A DNA stretch of 25,455 nt from a virus, in the IMG/VR virus record IMGVR_UViG_3300025674_000352, positions 1-25,455 of that record; one strand, written 5' to 3'. The translations under genes were made by a program, and so were the position numbers. Shown here one piece after another: positions 9,201 to 15,712 of this stretch. Positions within the stretch are counted from its first letter, which is position 1, and every line of letters starts with the position of its first letter. The notes beneath the pieces are model-generated. The model saw only the letters and a list, made by a program, of their open reading frames with translations. It did no database searches and was not told the origin of the DNA.

Positions 9201-9593
9201 GACACACTAAGAGAAAAGGGGGTAGCAGATGGCTACTACAGGATCGACAACGAAGGCGGGCGCGACGATTTCAAAGACGTCCCAATCGAAACAGGAACCC
9301 TCCTCGATGGGGTCGAGCTTCGACTACGACGAAATGGAGTTGAGAGCGGCCCAGAAGTCAGACGGGGCGATCGGGAAGCTACTGTTGGAGCGGGGGCTGA
9401 AAGCCCTGAAAGCGTAGCAATCCCACAGATCCGCGAAAATTTCTTAGATGAGGAGTTCCCACTAGAAGTGTTGGGCGAAGTGGATGAAGTTACGCAAGAG
9501 CCAGTTTTAAGAAAAGTCACAGCGCGGCAGCTCCTGGATGAAATAGACCAGGACGATGCGATGATTGATGCTATTTCGAGGTGTCCACTATGA
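6243..9593 (+). CDS. Ejected polyvalent protein with ParB-like and zeta-toxin-like kinase domains
   Basis: This 1116-aa protein starts at GTG 6243, with AAGGG at 6230-6234. It stands at the start of the T7 gene 16 position. Residues 1-300 are helical with hydrophobic Gly/Ala stretches near 180-255. Residues about 350-470 look ParB-like: a beta segment (MVTIYEYADGKLFIADGHQR), the ParB-type motif ADGHQRLGLAKR (409-420) and a helix beginning AALKNIAEG, the usual 'EN-Q' position. After a charged linker, residues about 845-1000 look like a zeta-toxin/UNAG kinase: Walker A GPPAAGKST (852-860), D-A-D-E (875-878), HEESS (896-900) and QRMIGRFINTGR (957-968). The mix fits polyvalent proteins that phages inject with DNA. 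Kinase substrate and DNA target are unknown. I saw no transglycosylase motif as in T7 gp16. Confidence 0.82.
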   Translation: MSSYLPDQVNPLSFATTPRRSKPTGGFVENLSQSFDANLMQSGSSEERFIKEAWDPIVEEIETLTGKSFRNPGAYIRPNVFEILSGEAARFYGPARYSYETNDIETFVRDNRDQLPEELVVSVLDQDRDKSWREAAREKFHQEQGELAELTERSPGIGPGTARVLGMLGAGAEDPINQAFMVIPTARLGKNFLGLIAGEAFTNATVEMIQQPDVKDWYDSLGIDYTWEDFVANVGSAAVIGGAFPVGIKIGTETVRLTADQVRRGAQVISNAAGRKSAGQEAAELLDEAAQSITDSNPLGNKAVNQVEHQSRLEEATVALNDGELPKISEAPRSEVQLPENINEATNLRGVVDEFDPNEIGVDAKTFQFKEGGDIYGVTDRLEGVTQWDPIKAGMVTIYEYADGKLFIADGHQRLGLAKRILDQDPSQDVRMVGYRLREVDGITPDDAMVIAALKNIAEGTGTAIDAAKILRVAPDRISELPPKSAFVRQANDLARLGDDAWGMVKNEIVAPNHAAVVGRLIDDPSMQKAALDVLAKTEPANEFQAEAIVRQVRETEMVTETQENLFGEEVLTQSLFTERAKVLDRAQKQLRKDKNAFQNLITNAARLEGEGNKLAQNANERRANDDGKAISLLQSQANRKGTLSDALTAAARQAKETGNYNAATRGFLEDVRRAISDGEFDRAETSDVGRTFDAPEEIPTIRTDAEEIELNQFDDMFGPGMERQTSALDAGLRQDLTDPQIQRQELKRLVDDGAPEEQIINHPAIVDAIARMEEIPLTNERPGYPKDGDDVAAIEWFDNRRYIVDGSNEASFDDAFRYLVKGARELGWVDEGLDFPTGATRQEKKAVIILGPPAAGKSTIANPIARKMGASIVDADEAKKVLPEYQGGIGANAVHEESSFMSDLLFKGLMEEGDNLVIPKVGGKVESIERTISLLKSKGYDVELVDMKVGAEAALQRMIGRFINTGRLINPEYVKKVGDNPAITFDTLREKGVADGYYRIDNEGGRDDFKDVPIETGTLLDGVELRLRRNGVESGPEVRRGDREATVGAGAESPESVAIPQIRENFLDEEFPLEVLGEVDEVTQEPVLRKVTARQLLDEIDQDDAMIDAISRCPL
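8122..8376 (+). CDS. Nested out-of-frame ORF inside the ParB/zeta gene (candidate)
   Basis: An 84-aa ORF lies in another frame of the 1116-aa gene. Its ATG at 8122 is preceded by AGAAGGG (8106-8112) at 9-nt spacing. The product is basic at the start (MAKRSRSSKAKQ) and then has a clean amphipathic helical part (PLQEAFSKMSDEQFQTASLT and on). It overlaps residues about 626-711 of the host protein, a charged linker between the two recognisable domains. Over this stretch the host frame switches to Leu CTC and Arg CGA/AGA codons that it uses little elsewhere, as expected when a second frame is constrained. The function is unknown. Chance remains possible. Confidence 0.4.
   Translation: MAKRSRSSKAKQTVREPSQMPLPLRQGKQKKQATTTPLQEAFSKMSDEQFQTASLTAQKLAMLDALSMLQKKSRLYEQMQRKSS
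9229..9417 (+). CDS. Second nested out-of-frame ORF just after the zeta-like domain (candidate)
   Basis: This 62-aa ORF is in the same frame as the nested ORF at 8122. ATG 9229 follows an excellent ribosome site, AAGGGGG at 9216-9222 with six bases between. The product has a Ser/Thr/Lys-rich start and a helical end (DYDEMELRAAQKSDGAIGKL, then a short Leu-rich helix). It overlaps host-protein residues about 996-1058, immediately after the kinase-like domain. There the host frame has a run of Arg codons CGA, AGA and CGG that is unusual for this genome. No family was recognised. A role as a small regulator of the kinase domain is speculation. Confidence 0.4.
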   Translation: MATTGSTTKAGATISKTSQSKQEPSSMGSSFDYDEMELRAAQKSDGAIGKLLLERGLKALKA

Positions 9594-12073
9594 GTTTTCG
9601 CAAGTGTATCGATGATCTGGAAAACAGCGGAACGCTGACAAAAGAGCAAGCTAATGAAACGCGCGACTTGTTCGATGAGATCTACGAAGAAAAGTCTAAG
9701 GGCATGGGCGCTGTCCAGGCGGCAGAAGAAGCTGGGCAAGATACATACAATGCCCTGGTGAATAAAACGGCTCATGCCAAGCGGCAAAAAATTACGCAGA
9801 TGCGCGTATGGCAACAGATCACTGACAACCTGGAGAACTATCGAGACCGTTTCGGTCGCGCGGATCCTAATGCAGCTGCCCTGGCATTGTTCGAGCAAGA
9901 CGGAATGTCTAGGTTTTCAGCTGTAACACAACGTGAAGAAGCGATTACAGGCTTTGCGTTTGCAGAAATGAACCAGATCTTAGGAACGTTTCGCCGCAAT
10001 CTTATCGGAGAGGTGCGTCAGAAAGCGCAGCTAAAGAACCTTACACGCGAGATCTTTGGTGAAAATACTGGCGATGTAAGCGCCAGGGAAATGGCGCAAG
10101 CCTGGAAAACAACAGCTGAAACCTTACGCAAAAAGTTTAATAAGGCTGGCGGGAACGTCCCAAAGCGTGAGGATTGGGGTCTGCCGCAAAACCACGATCG
10201 CTTTCAAATTAAGGCAGCTGGTTATCAAAAGTGGCGCGAATTTATTGTGCCGCGCCTCGATCGCAATAAAATGATCGATGAGCAAACTGGCTTGCCATTT
10301 AGTGACATGCGCCTGGATATGGCCTTGAAGGATGTTTATGACACCATAACGTCCGATGGATTTAACAAGCTTAATCCTGGATCTGGCGGTCGCGGAAAGA
10401 TTTTGGGCAATCGTCGCCAGGATCACAGGTTCTTGTCGTTCAAGAGTGCTGATAGCTGGATGGAATACCAGCAAGAGTTTGGCGATGCTAACGTGTTCGA
10501 TGTAATGGTTTCGCATGTAAAGAATATGTCACGCGACATTGCATTGATGGAGATCCTGGGGCCGAACCCAGCTGCAACGACAAACTTTATTAAACAAACG
10601 CTAATGAAACCCGCCCAGGAATCAGCGGATCCAAAGCTTATTGATAAAGCAAACAAGACAGCAAAGCGGATTGATGAGTTCTATTCAGCTGTCACTGGCA
10701 GAAACAATGCGCCGATCGATGGTCGGTTTGCCTCAGTGTTTGCTGGCACCAGGCAGTTACTTCAATCGGCACAGCTGGGGGCAGCGGCTATCTCAGCAAT
10801 TACAGATTTAAACTTTCAACGTATGGCTCGTCAGTTTACTGGATTATCGCAAACCAGGACATTGCAGCAATACCTCGATTATGTGAACCCTCTCGGTGCA
10901 AAAGAAAAAGGCGAACTAGCAATTAGTTCGGGTTTGATTGCAGAAGGCTGGACTAGCTTGGCAGCTGGGCAAATGCGTTTTGTTGGCGATATGTCTGGGC
11001 CAGAAGTTACCAGGCGCATATCTGATTTCGTAATGCGCGCGTCTTTCTTGTCGCCTATGACTTCGGCAGGGCGCTGGGCGTTTGGTATGGAGTTCCAGGG
11101 CAATGTTGCGCGGAATGCTGGCAAAACGTTTGATGAGCTAGATCCAAACTTTAGATCTACTATGGAGCGTTACAACATCGGATCTGAGCAATGGGACGTT
11201 ATTAGATCTACGGATCCATTTGATGAGCGTGGGGCTAAGTTTATTCGGCCTACAGATCTGATGGATCGAGCTGATGTAGATGAAGCGCTGCGCGAAGATG
11301 TAGCTACCCGTTTCCTGGAAATGATTAATACGGAAACAAACTTTGCGGTTCCGTCTAATTCATTGCGCGGTCGCGTGTTCTTAACGGGAGAAACACAGCC
11401 TGGCACAGTATCTGGTGAAATATCCAGGTCGTTTGCGATGTATAAAAACTTTGGCGTAACGGTCGTGAATACGCATTTGATGCGGGGTATGCAGCTAGAA
11501 GGATCGTCAACTAAGGCATCATATTTTGCGAACTTGCTTATTTCTACAACAATGATGGGCGCCCTGGCATTGCAACTAAAAGAAATGTCTAAGGGGCGAG
11601 ATCCACGCGATATGTTTGGCGATGGCGAGGAAACCGCTAAGTTTTGGTTTGCGGCATTTATGCAAGGCGGTGGCCTTGGGATCTTCGGTGATTTCCTAAA
11701 TTCGGGAACAAACCGTTTTGGTGGGGGGCTTGCTGAGACAATCGCTGGGCCTGTCTTTGGGTTTGCAGATGATACTTTAAAGCTAACTGTGGGCAACTTA
11801 TACCAGGCGGCAACGGGCCAGGATACAAATGCAGCTGGCGAATTGGTTAAGTTTACCCAACGCTATATGCCAGGATCCTCTCTTTGGTATTCACGCCTGG
11901 CGCTAGAACGTAAGGTCTGGGATCAGCTTCAACTTATGACTGATCCTAAGGCAAGATCGAAGATGCGCAGGGCAGAAACGCGGGCGCGCAGGGAGTTTGG
12001 TCAAGAGTATTGGTGGGGGCCAGGTGATAGCGCTCCATCCCGACTACCAGATATAGCGGGGGCTTTTGAATAG
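9590..12073 (+). CDS. Large internal virion/ejected protein, second half of the gp16 position
   Basis: An 827-aa protein from ATG 9590. A GTG at 9581 is in frame, but ATG 9590 forms the usual ATGA overlap with the upstream stop and has GAGG (9578-9581) at a proper distance, so ATG is chosen. The protein is largely helical. Near residue 200 it has LPQNHDRFQIK, and around 390-420 QLGAAAISAITDLNFQRM. A hydrophobic region (ANLLISTTMMGALALQL, then FWFAAFMQGGGLGIFGDFL) lies in the last third. The C-terminus (PGSSLWYSR, then EYWWGPGDSAPSRLPD) is a tail I associate with very large phage ejected proteins. It probably completes the ejection apparatus with its upstream neighbour. No catalytic motif was identified. 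Confidence 0.75.
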   Translation: MSFRKCIDDLENSGTLTKEQANETRDLFDEIYEEKSKGMGAVQAAEEAGQDTYNALVNKTAHAKRQKITQMRVWQQITDNLENYRDRFGRADPNAAALALFEQDGMSRFSAVTQREEAITGFAFAEMNQILGTFRRNLIGEVRQKAQLKNLTREIFGENTGDVSAREMAQAWKTTAETLRKKFNKAGGNVPKREDWGLPQNHDRFQIKAAGYQKWREFIVPRLDRNKMIDEQTGLPFSDMRLDMALKDVYDTITSDGFNKLNPGSGGRGKILGNRRQDHRFLSFKSADSWMEYQQEFGDANVFDVMVSHVKNMSRDIALMEILGPNPAATTNFIKQTLMKPAQESADPKLIDKANKTAKRIDEFYSAVTGRNNAPIDGRFASVFAGTRQLLQSAQLGAAAISAITDLNFQRMARQFTGLSQTRTLQQYLDYVNPLGAKEKGELAISSGLIAEGWTSLAAGQMRFVGDMSGPEVTRRISDFVMRASFLSPMTSAGRWAFGMEFQGNVARNAGKTFDELDPNFRSTMERYNIGSEQWDVIRSTDPFDERGAKFIRPTDLMDRADVDEALREDVATRFLEMINTETNFAVPSNSLRGRVFLTGETQPGTVSGEISRSFAMYKNFGVTVVNTHLMRGMQLEGSSTKASYFANLLISTTMMGALALQLKEMSKGRDPRDMFGDGEETAKFWFAAFMQGGGLGIFGDFLNSGTNRFGGGLAETIAGPVFGFADDTLKLTVGNLYQAATGQDTNAAGELVKFTQRYMPGSSLWYSRLALERKVWDQLQLMTDPKARSKMRRAETRARREFGQEYWWGPGDSAPSRLPDIAGAFE

Positions 12074-12129
12074 ATGACTACACAACTACAACATAATGTG
12101 GTATTTTTTCTGCAAAGTAAGGAATTGCT

Positions 12130-14136
12130 ATGACAGTATCGAGCAGCACAAGCAGAGTTAGTTACAGCGGCAACGGTTCGCTAACGGCTTTCGCGTACAC
12201 GTTTAAGATCTTTGATGAGGATGATCTTACTGTCATCTTGCGCGCAAGCGATGGCACTGAGACAGTCCAAACAATCACGACAAACTACACTGTCAGCGGT
12301 GTTGGCGATGCTGGCGGCGGTAATGTTACGTTTGTCACAGCCCCTACTGCTACAGAAACTGTTGTGATCTTGCGGGAGCAACCTCTAACGCAAGGTCTTG
12401 ACCTGGTTCCTAACGATCCATTCCCAGCGAATAGCTTGGAAGAAGCGCTCGATAAGATCGTGTTTATGACGCAGAAGCACGAAGAAGAATTGGGCCGTGC
12501 GATCAAAGCGTCACGCACAAACACAATCACTGGTGCTGAGTTTACGATTTCTGCATCAGATCGGGCTAACAAAGTATTTGCGTTTGACAGCTCTGGTGAT
12601 GTTAGCATTACATCTGAGCTTGGTGTTTATCGTGGCGATTGGGCTGCAAGCGTAGCATATAATCAGCGCGACATCGTAAAAGATACAAGCAACAATAATA
12701 TTTACCTGGCAAACACGGCACACACATCTAGCGGTTCAACGCCTCTGAGCAGTAATGCAGACATTGCAAAATGGGATTTAATCGTCAATGCAGCGGCAGC
12801 GGCGGCAAGCGCAAGCGCAGCGGCAGCATCTGAGACTGCGGCAGAAACTGCGCAAACGGCTGCGGAGGCTGCGCAGAGCGCGGCAGAGACAGCACAGGCA
12901 GCTGCGGAAACTGCGGAAACAAATGCCGAGACAGCCGAGACAAATGCTGAAACAGCACAGGCAGCAGCAGAAGCCGCACAGGCAGCGGCAGAGTTGGCAT
13001 ATGATAACTTTGATGATCGCTACCTTGGCGCAAAGGCAAGCGATCCTACGTTGGACAATGATGGCGATGCGCTGATTGATGGTGCTTTGTATTTTGACAC
13101 AACCAACAATGTGATGAAAGTGTACGATCTAGGCGGCACAGCCTGGAAGCGCACAACGCCGACATCTGCCGAGCAAACAAACATCGACACGGTATCTGGT
13201 ATTTCAGCGAATGTCACGACAGTAGCAGGTATCTCTGCCAACGTAACAACAGTAGCAGGGATTAGCTCAGACGTTACGACAGTCGCGGCAGATGGTACTG
13301 ACATTGGTACGGTTGCGGGTATCTCGGCAAATGTGACTACAGTGGCTGGTGTATCTAGTGATGTAACAACAGTCGCTGGGATTAGTTCTGATGTAACTGC
13401 TGTGTCAGGCATAAGCGCAAACGTGACAACTGTGGCGGGTATATCTGCTAACGTAACGACAGTAGCGGGTGTAAGTGCGGATGTGACTACGGTGGCGGGT
13501 ATCTCTGCAAATGTTACGACAGTTGCTACAAATGATGCAAACGTCACAACGGTTGCAACAAACATCACTGGCGTAAATAGCTTTGCGGAGCGTTACCGTG
13601 TTGGCTCTAGCGATCCTACAACAAGCCTAGATGAAGGTGATTTGGCGTACAACACTACCAGCAATGTGTTGAAATACTATAATGGCACAAGCTGGCAGAG
13701 TATATCCCCTGGCATTGGTTCAGTTGCAGATGATAGCTCACCACAGCTTGGCGGTGACTTAGATACAAATGGCAACAATATAAACTTTGCCGACAATGAT
13801 AAAGCGCAGTTTGGTGCTGGCAATGACTTACAGATTTACCATGACAGTGTAACAAACAACAGCTATATCGCAGAGACTGGCATTGGCGATTTAGTTCTTC
13901 AGGGTGCCAATATTCGCCTTCAGAATACGTCTGGTGGTTATTATGTGCGGGCGTACAACGGCGGTGCTGTTAATCTTTACCACAACAACGCAGCCAAACT
14001 TGCCACCACTAGCACAGGTATTGATGTAACTGGCACAGCCGAGGTGGACACACTGGAATTTTCAGACGGATCAACGCAGACCTCTGCGGGGGCATCAACT
14101 GGTAAAGCCATAGCAATGGCTATTGTATTTGGGTAA
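12130..14136 (+). CDS. Tail fibre protein with T7-type N-terminus
   Basis: This 668-aa protein has residues about 1-150 matching the T7 tail-fibre N-terminal (tail-binding) domain: a beta start with GSLTAFAYTFKIFDEDDL, QPLTQGLDLVPNDPFPANSL near 85-104, and EEALDKIVFMTQ. Then come a small domain (VYRGDWAASVAYNQRDIV), an Ala/Glu/Thr coiled coil (about 220-291), thirteen ten-residue repeats (354-483) and a distal beta region (LQIYHDSVTNNSYI, STGIDVTG) typical of trimeric fibre shafts. It should bind the tail and present the receptor-binding end. TAAGGA at 12118-12123 is seven bases before the ATG. The 56-nt gap upstream is the largest in this part of the late operon. No chaperone or enzymatic tip domain is present. 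Confidence 0.9.
   Translation: MTVSSSTSRVSYSGNGSLTAFAYTFKIFDEDDLTVILRASDGTETVQTITTNYTVSGVGDAGGGNVTFVTAPTATETVVILREQPLTQGLDLVPNDPFPANSLEEALDKIVFMTQKHEEELGRAIKASRTNTITGAEFTISASDRANKVFAFDSSGDVSITSELGVYRGDWAASVAYNQRDIVKDTSNNNIYLANTAHTSSGSTPLSSNADIAKWDLIVNAAAAAASASAAAASETAAETAQTAAEAAQSAAETAQAAAETAETNAETAETNAETAQAAAEAAQAAAELAYDNFDDRYLGAKASDPTLDNDGDALIDGALYFDTTNNVMKVYDLGGTAWKRTTPTSAEQTNIDTVSGISANVTTVAGISANVTTVAGISSDVTTVAADGTDIGTVAGISANVTTVAGVSSDVTTVAGISSDVTAVSGISANVTTVAGISANVTTVAGVSADVTTVAGISANVTTVATNDANVTTVATNITGVNSFAERYRVGSSDPTTSLDEGDLAYNTTSNVLKYYNGTSWQSISPGIGSVADDSSPQLGGDLDTNGNNINFADNDKAQFGAGNDLQIYHDSVTNNSYIAETGIGDLVLQGANIRLQNTSGGYYVRAYNGGAVNLYHNNAAKLATTSTGIDVTGTAEVDTLEFSDGSTQTSAGASTGKAIAMAIVFG
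13189..13578 (+). repeat. Thirteen tandem 30-bp units coding a ten-residue fibre repeat
   Basis: Within the tail fibre, residues 354-483 repeat a TVAGISANVT-like unit thirteen times, with the DNA diverged between units. Changes are mostly synonymous or S-D for A-N, so the protein period is under selection. A ten-residue beta or triple-helical repeat suits a trimeric shaft whose length can change by unequal recombination. Confidence 0.9.
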
Positions 14137-14148
14137 AGGAGGCTAACT

Positions 14149-14523
14149 ATGGCGGCACCAAATATCGTTGGCGTAAGCACAATCACAGGCAAAACGTCTA
14201 CAACTGCATTAACAACAACATCAGCAACAACGCTCGTATCAAACGCGGCATCATCTGGTAAAGTGTTTAAGATTAACATGATCCAGATTGCAAACGTGGA
14301 TGGCACCAATGCATGTGACGTAACGGTGGATGTTCACTCTGCGGCATCTGGCGGCGGTACAGCTTACTCATTGGTTAGTACAGTTTCTGTACCTGCGGAT
14401 GCGTCACTTGTTGCAGTAGATAAGAATACAGCGATTTATCTGGAAGAAGATAAGTCGATCACAGCAACTGCTGGCACAGCAAGCGACTTAGAAGTGATCG
14501 TAAGCTACGAGGAAATTAGCTAA
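14149..14523 (+). CDS. Small virion structural protein
   Basis: This 124-aa protein has a Thr/Ser/Ala-rich start (STITGKTSTTALTTTSATTL) followed by beta strands (KVFKINMIQIANVDGT, SLVSTVSVPADASLVAVD, ASDLEVIVSYEEIS). Proteins of this look are common next to tail fibres in marine phages and are usually annotated as structural. The ribosome site is near-perfect (AAAGGAGG at 14135-14142, six bases before the ATG), implying high expression, as for an abundant virion part. It may be a capsid or fibre decoration protein. The exact role cannot be read from the sequence. Confidence 0.72.
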   Translation: MAAPNIVGVSTITGKTSTTALTTTSATTLVSNAASSGKVFKINMIQIANVDGTNACDVTVDVHSAASGGGTAYSLVSTVSVPADASLVAVDKNTAIYLEEDKSITATAGTASDLEVIVSYEEIS

Positions 14524-14536
14524 TTAGGAGTTTCCG

Positions 14537-15712
14537 ATGGCTAAAGGTAAAGGCGGCTTCATAGGCCAAGACGGGCTTAATGCGCCAGATGCCCCAACTG
14601 GGGTCAGCGGAACGGCTGGTGATGAAAAGGTTGATGTTAATTTCACTGCGCCAAGCGATGTTGGTGGGTCGGCAATTAATGGTTATAGAGTTCAAGATAG
14701 CACGGGAGCGCACGGTGCGTCTGGCTCATCTTCGCCTATAACTATTACTGGTCTGACAAACGACACTGCATATTATTTTAACGTCTGGGCTATTAACGCT
14801 TTCGGTTATTCTGCTCCTAGCAGCTCAACAGGTAGTGTTACACCCGCGTTTGTTCCTACAGCAGTATTTGCGGGCGGCAATACAAACGTAATAGATTATG
14901 TGTCAATTAACACACTAGGTAACGCAACAGATTGGGGCGACTTACCCGCAAATGTCCAGAACACCGCTGGTGCATCTAATGATACAAGAGGTCTTGTTCA
15001 AAGAAATTATAGTGGGTCTGTTGATTACATAACTTTTTCTACTCAGGGGAATGCAATTTCGTTTGGTAATTTAAGCAGTAGTAGAGATAGTGATGGAGCA
15101 TTAGCAAACTCAACTCGCGCAGTGTTTGGCGGCGGTGAAGGTGCTGCATCATTTAGTGATATTATGGATTACTTTACTATTGCCACCACAGGAAGCGCGA
15201 CAGACTTTGGTGACTTAACGGTTGGTCGTAGAGACCCTTCTGGCTGTGGGTCATCAACTCGTGGTTGTTTCAATATGGGTCAATATGCTTCTGGCGTTTG
15301 GACAAATACGATTGACTACATTACGATTGGCTCAACAGGTAATGCTACTGACTTTGGGGACGCAACACAAAGCCTTGGGAACTCAGGCGCATGTTCTTCT
15401 TCTACAAGGGGGATTATTTTTGGTGGAAACAACCCATACTCTAAAAATGTCATCCAATACTTTACCATTGCGTCAACTGGTAATGCCTCAGACTTTGGTG
15501 ATTTAACCGAACAAGCAAGCGGTTGTGCGGGTGCTTCGTCAAATACCAGAGGTCTCAGAGGTGGCGGTGAAAATGTAGGCACCACATCATGGGGCGTGAC
15601 TATTGACTACATTACTATCGCTTCTACTGGAAATGCCGCAGACTTTGGTGATTTAACTGTCAATAGGGTGGAAGTTGTCGGCCTATCCAACGCTCATGGA
15701 GGACTTTCATAA
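14537..15712 (+). CDS. FN3 plus six-repeat (propeller-like) tail adhesin, paralogue 1
   Basis: This 391-aa protein has two parts. Residues about 16-103 form a fibronectin type III domain (DAPTGVSGTAGDEKVDVNFT, NGYRVQDS, TITGLTNDTAYYFNVWAINA). From about 107 to the end there are six copies of a roughly 47-residue unit with the core IDYITIASTGNATDFGDL and a linker SSSTRGxFGGG. Six units with a closing LSNAHGG suggest a six-bladed beta-propeller of Kelch type. The position after the fibre suggests a receptor or glycan-binding appendage. TTAGGAG at 14523-14529 precedes ATG 14537. The stop and next start overlap as TAATG. Confidence 0.8.
   Translation: MAKGKGGFIGQDGLNAPDAPTGVSGTAGDEKVDVNFTAPSDVGGSAINGYRVQDSTGAHGASGSSSPITITGLTNDTAYYFNVWAINAFGYSAPSSSTGSVTPAFVPTAVFAGGNTNVIDYVSINTLGNATDWGDLPANVQNTAGASNDTRGLVQRNYSGSVDYITFSTQGNAISFGNLSSSRDSDGALANSTRAVFGGGEGAASFSDIMDYFTIATTGSATDFGDLTVGRRDPSGCGSSTRGCFNMGQYASGVWTNTIDYITIGSTGNATDFGDATQSLGNSGACSSSTRGIIFGGNNPYSKNVIQYFTIASTGNASDFGDLTEQASGCAGASSNTRGLRGGGENVGTTSWGVTIDYITIASTGNAADFGDLTVNRVEVVGLSNAHGGLS

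Noticed and set aside
8696-9205. 169-aa minus-strand ORF opposite the zeta-like domain
   Set aside because: It is antisense to conserved kinase motifs, Ser/Pro-rich in the manner of shadow frames, and has no start signals.
9236-9898. 220-aa minus-strand ORF spanning the junction of the two large virion genes
   Set aside because: It is Ser/Arg-rich with no family pattern, and it crosses a well-supported ATGA gene junction.
11170-11796. 208-aa minus-strand ORF opposite the 827-aa virion protein
   Set aside because: It has shadow-like composition and no ribosome site, within a long rightward operon.
12066-12097. Promoter before the tail fibre (TTGAAT with CATAAT)
   Set aside because: The spacer is 20 bases, and both boxes are weak matches in an AT-rich gap.
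12788-13075. 95-aa Gln/Arg-rich ORF in another frame of the tail fibre
   Set aside because: It arises from frame-shifted reading of the GCA/GCG alanine coiled-coil codons and has low-complexity composition.
13020-13568. 182-aa minus-strand ORF opposite the fibre repeats
   Set aside because: It is a reflection of the repeat in the fibre gene (monotonous ATVVT units), has no ribosome site, and lies opposite a well-supported gene.
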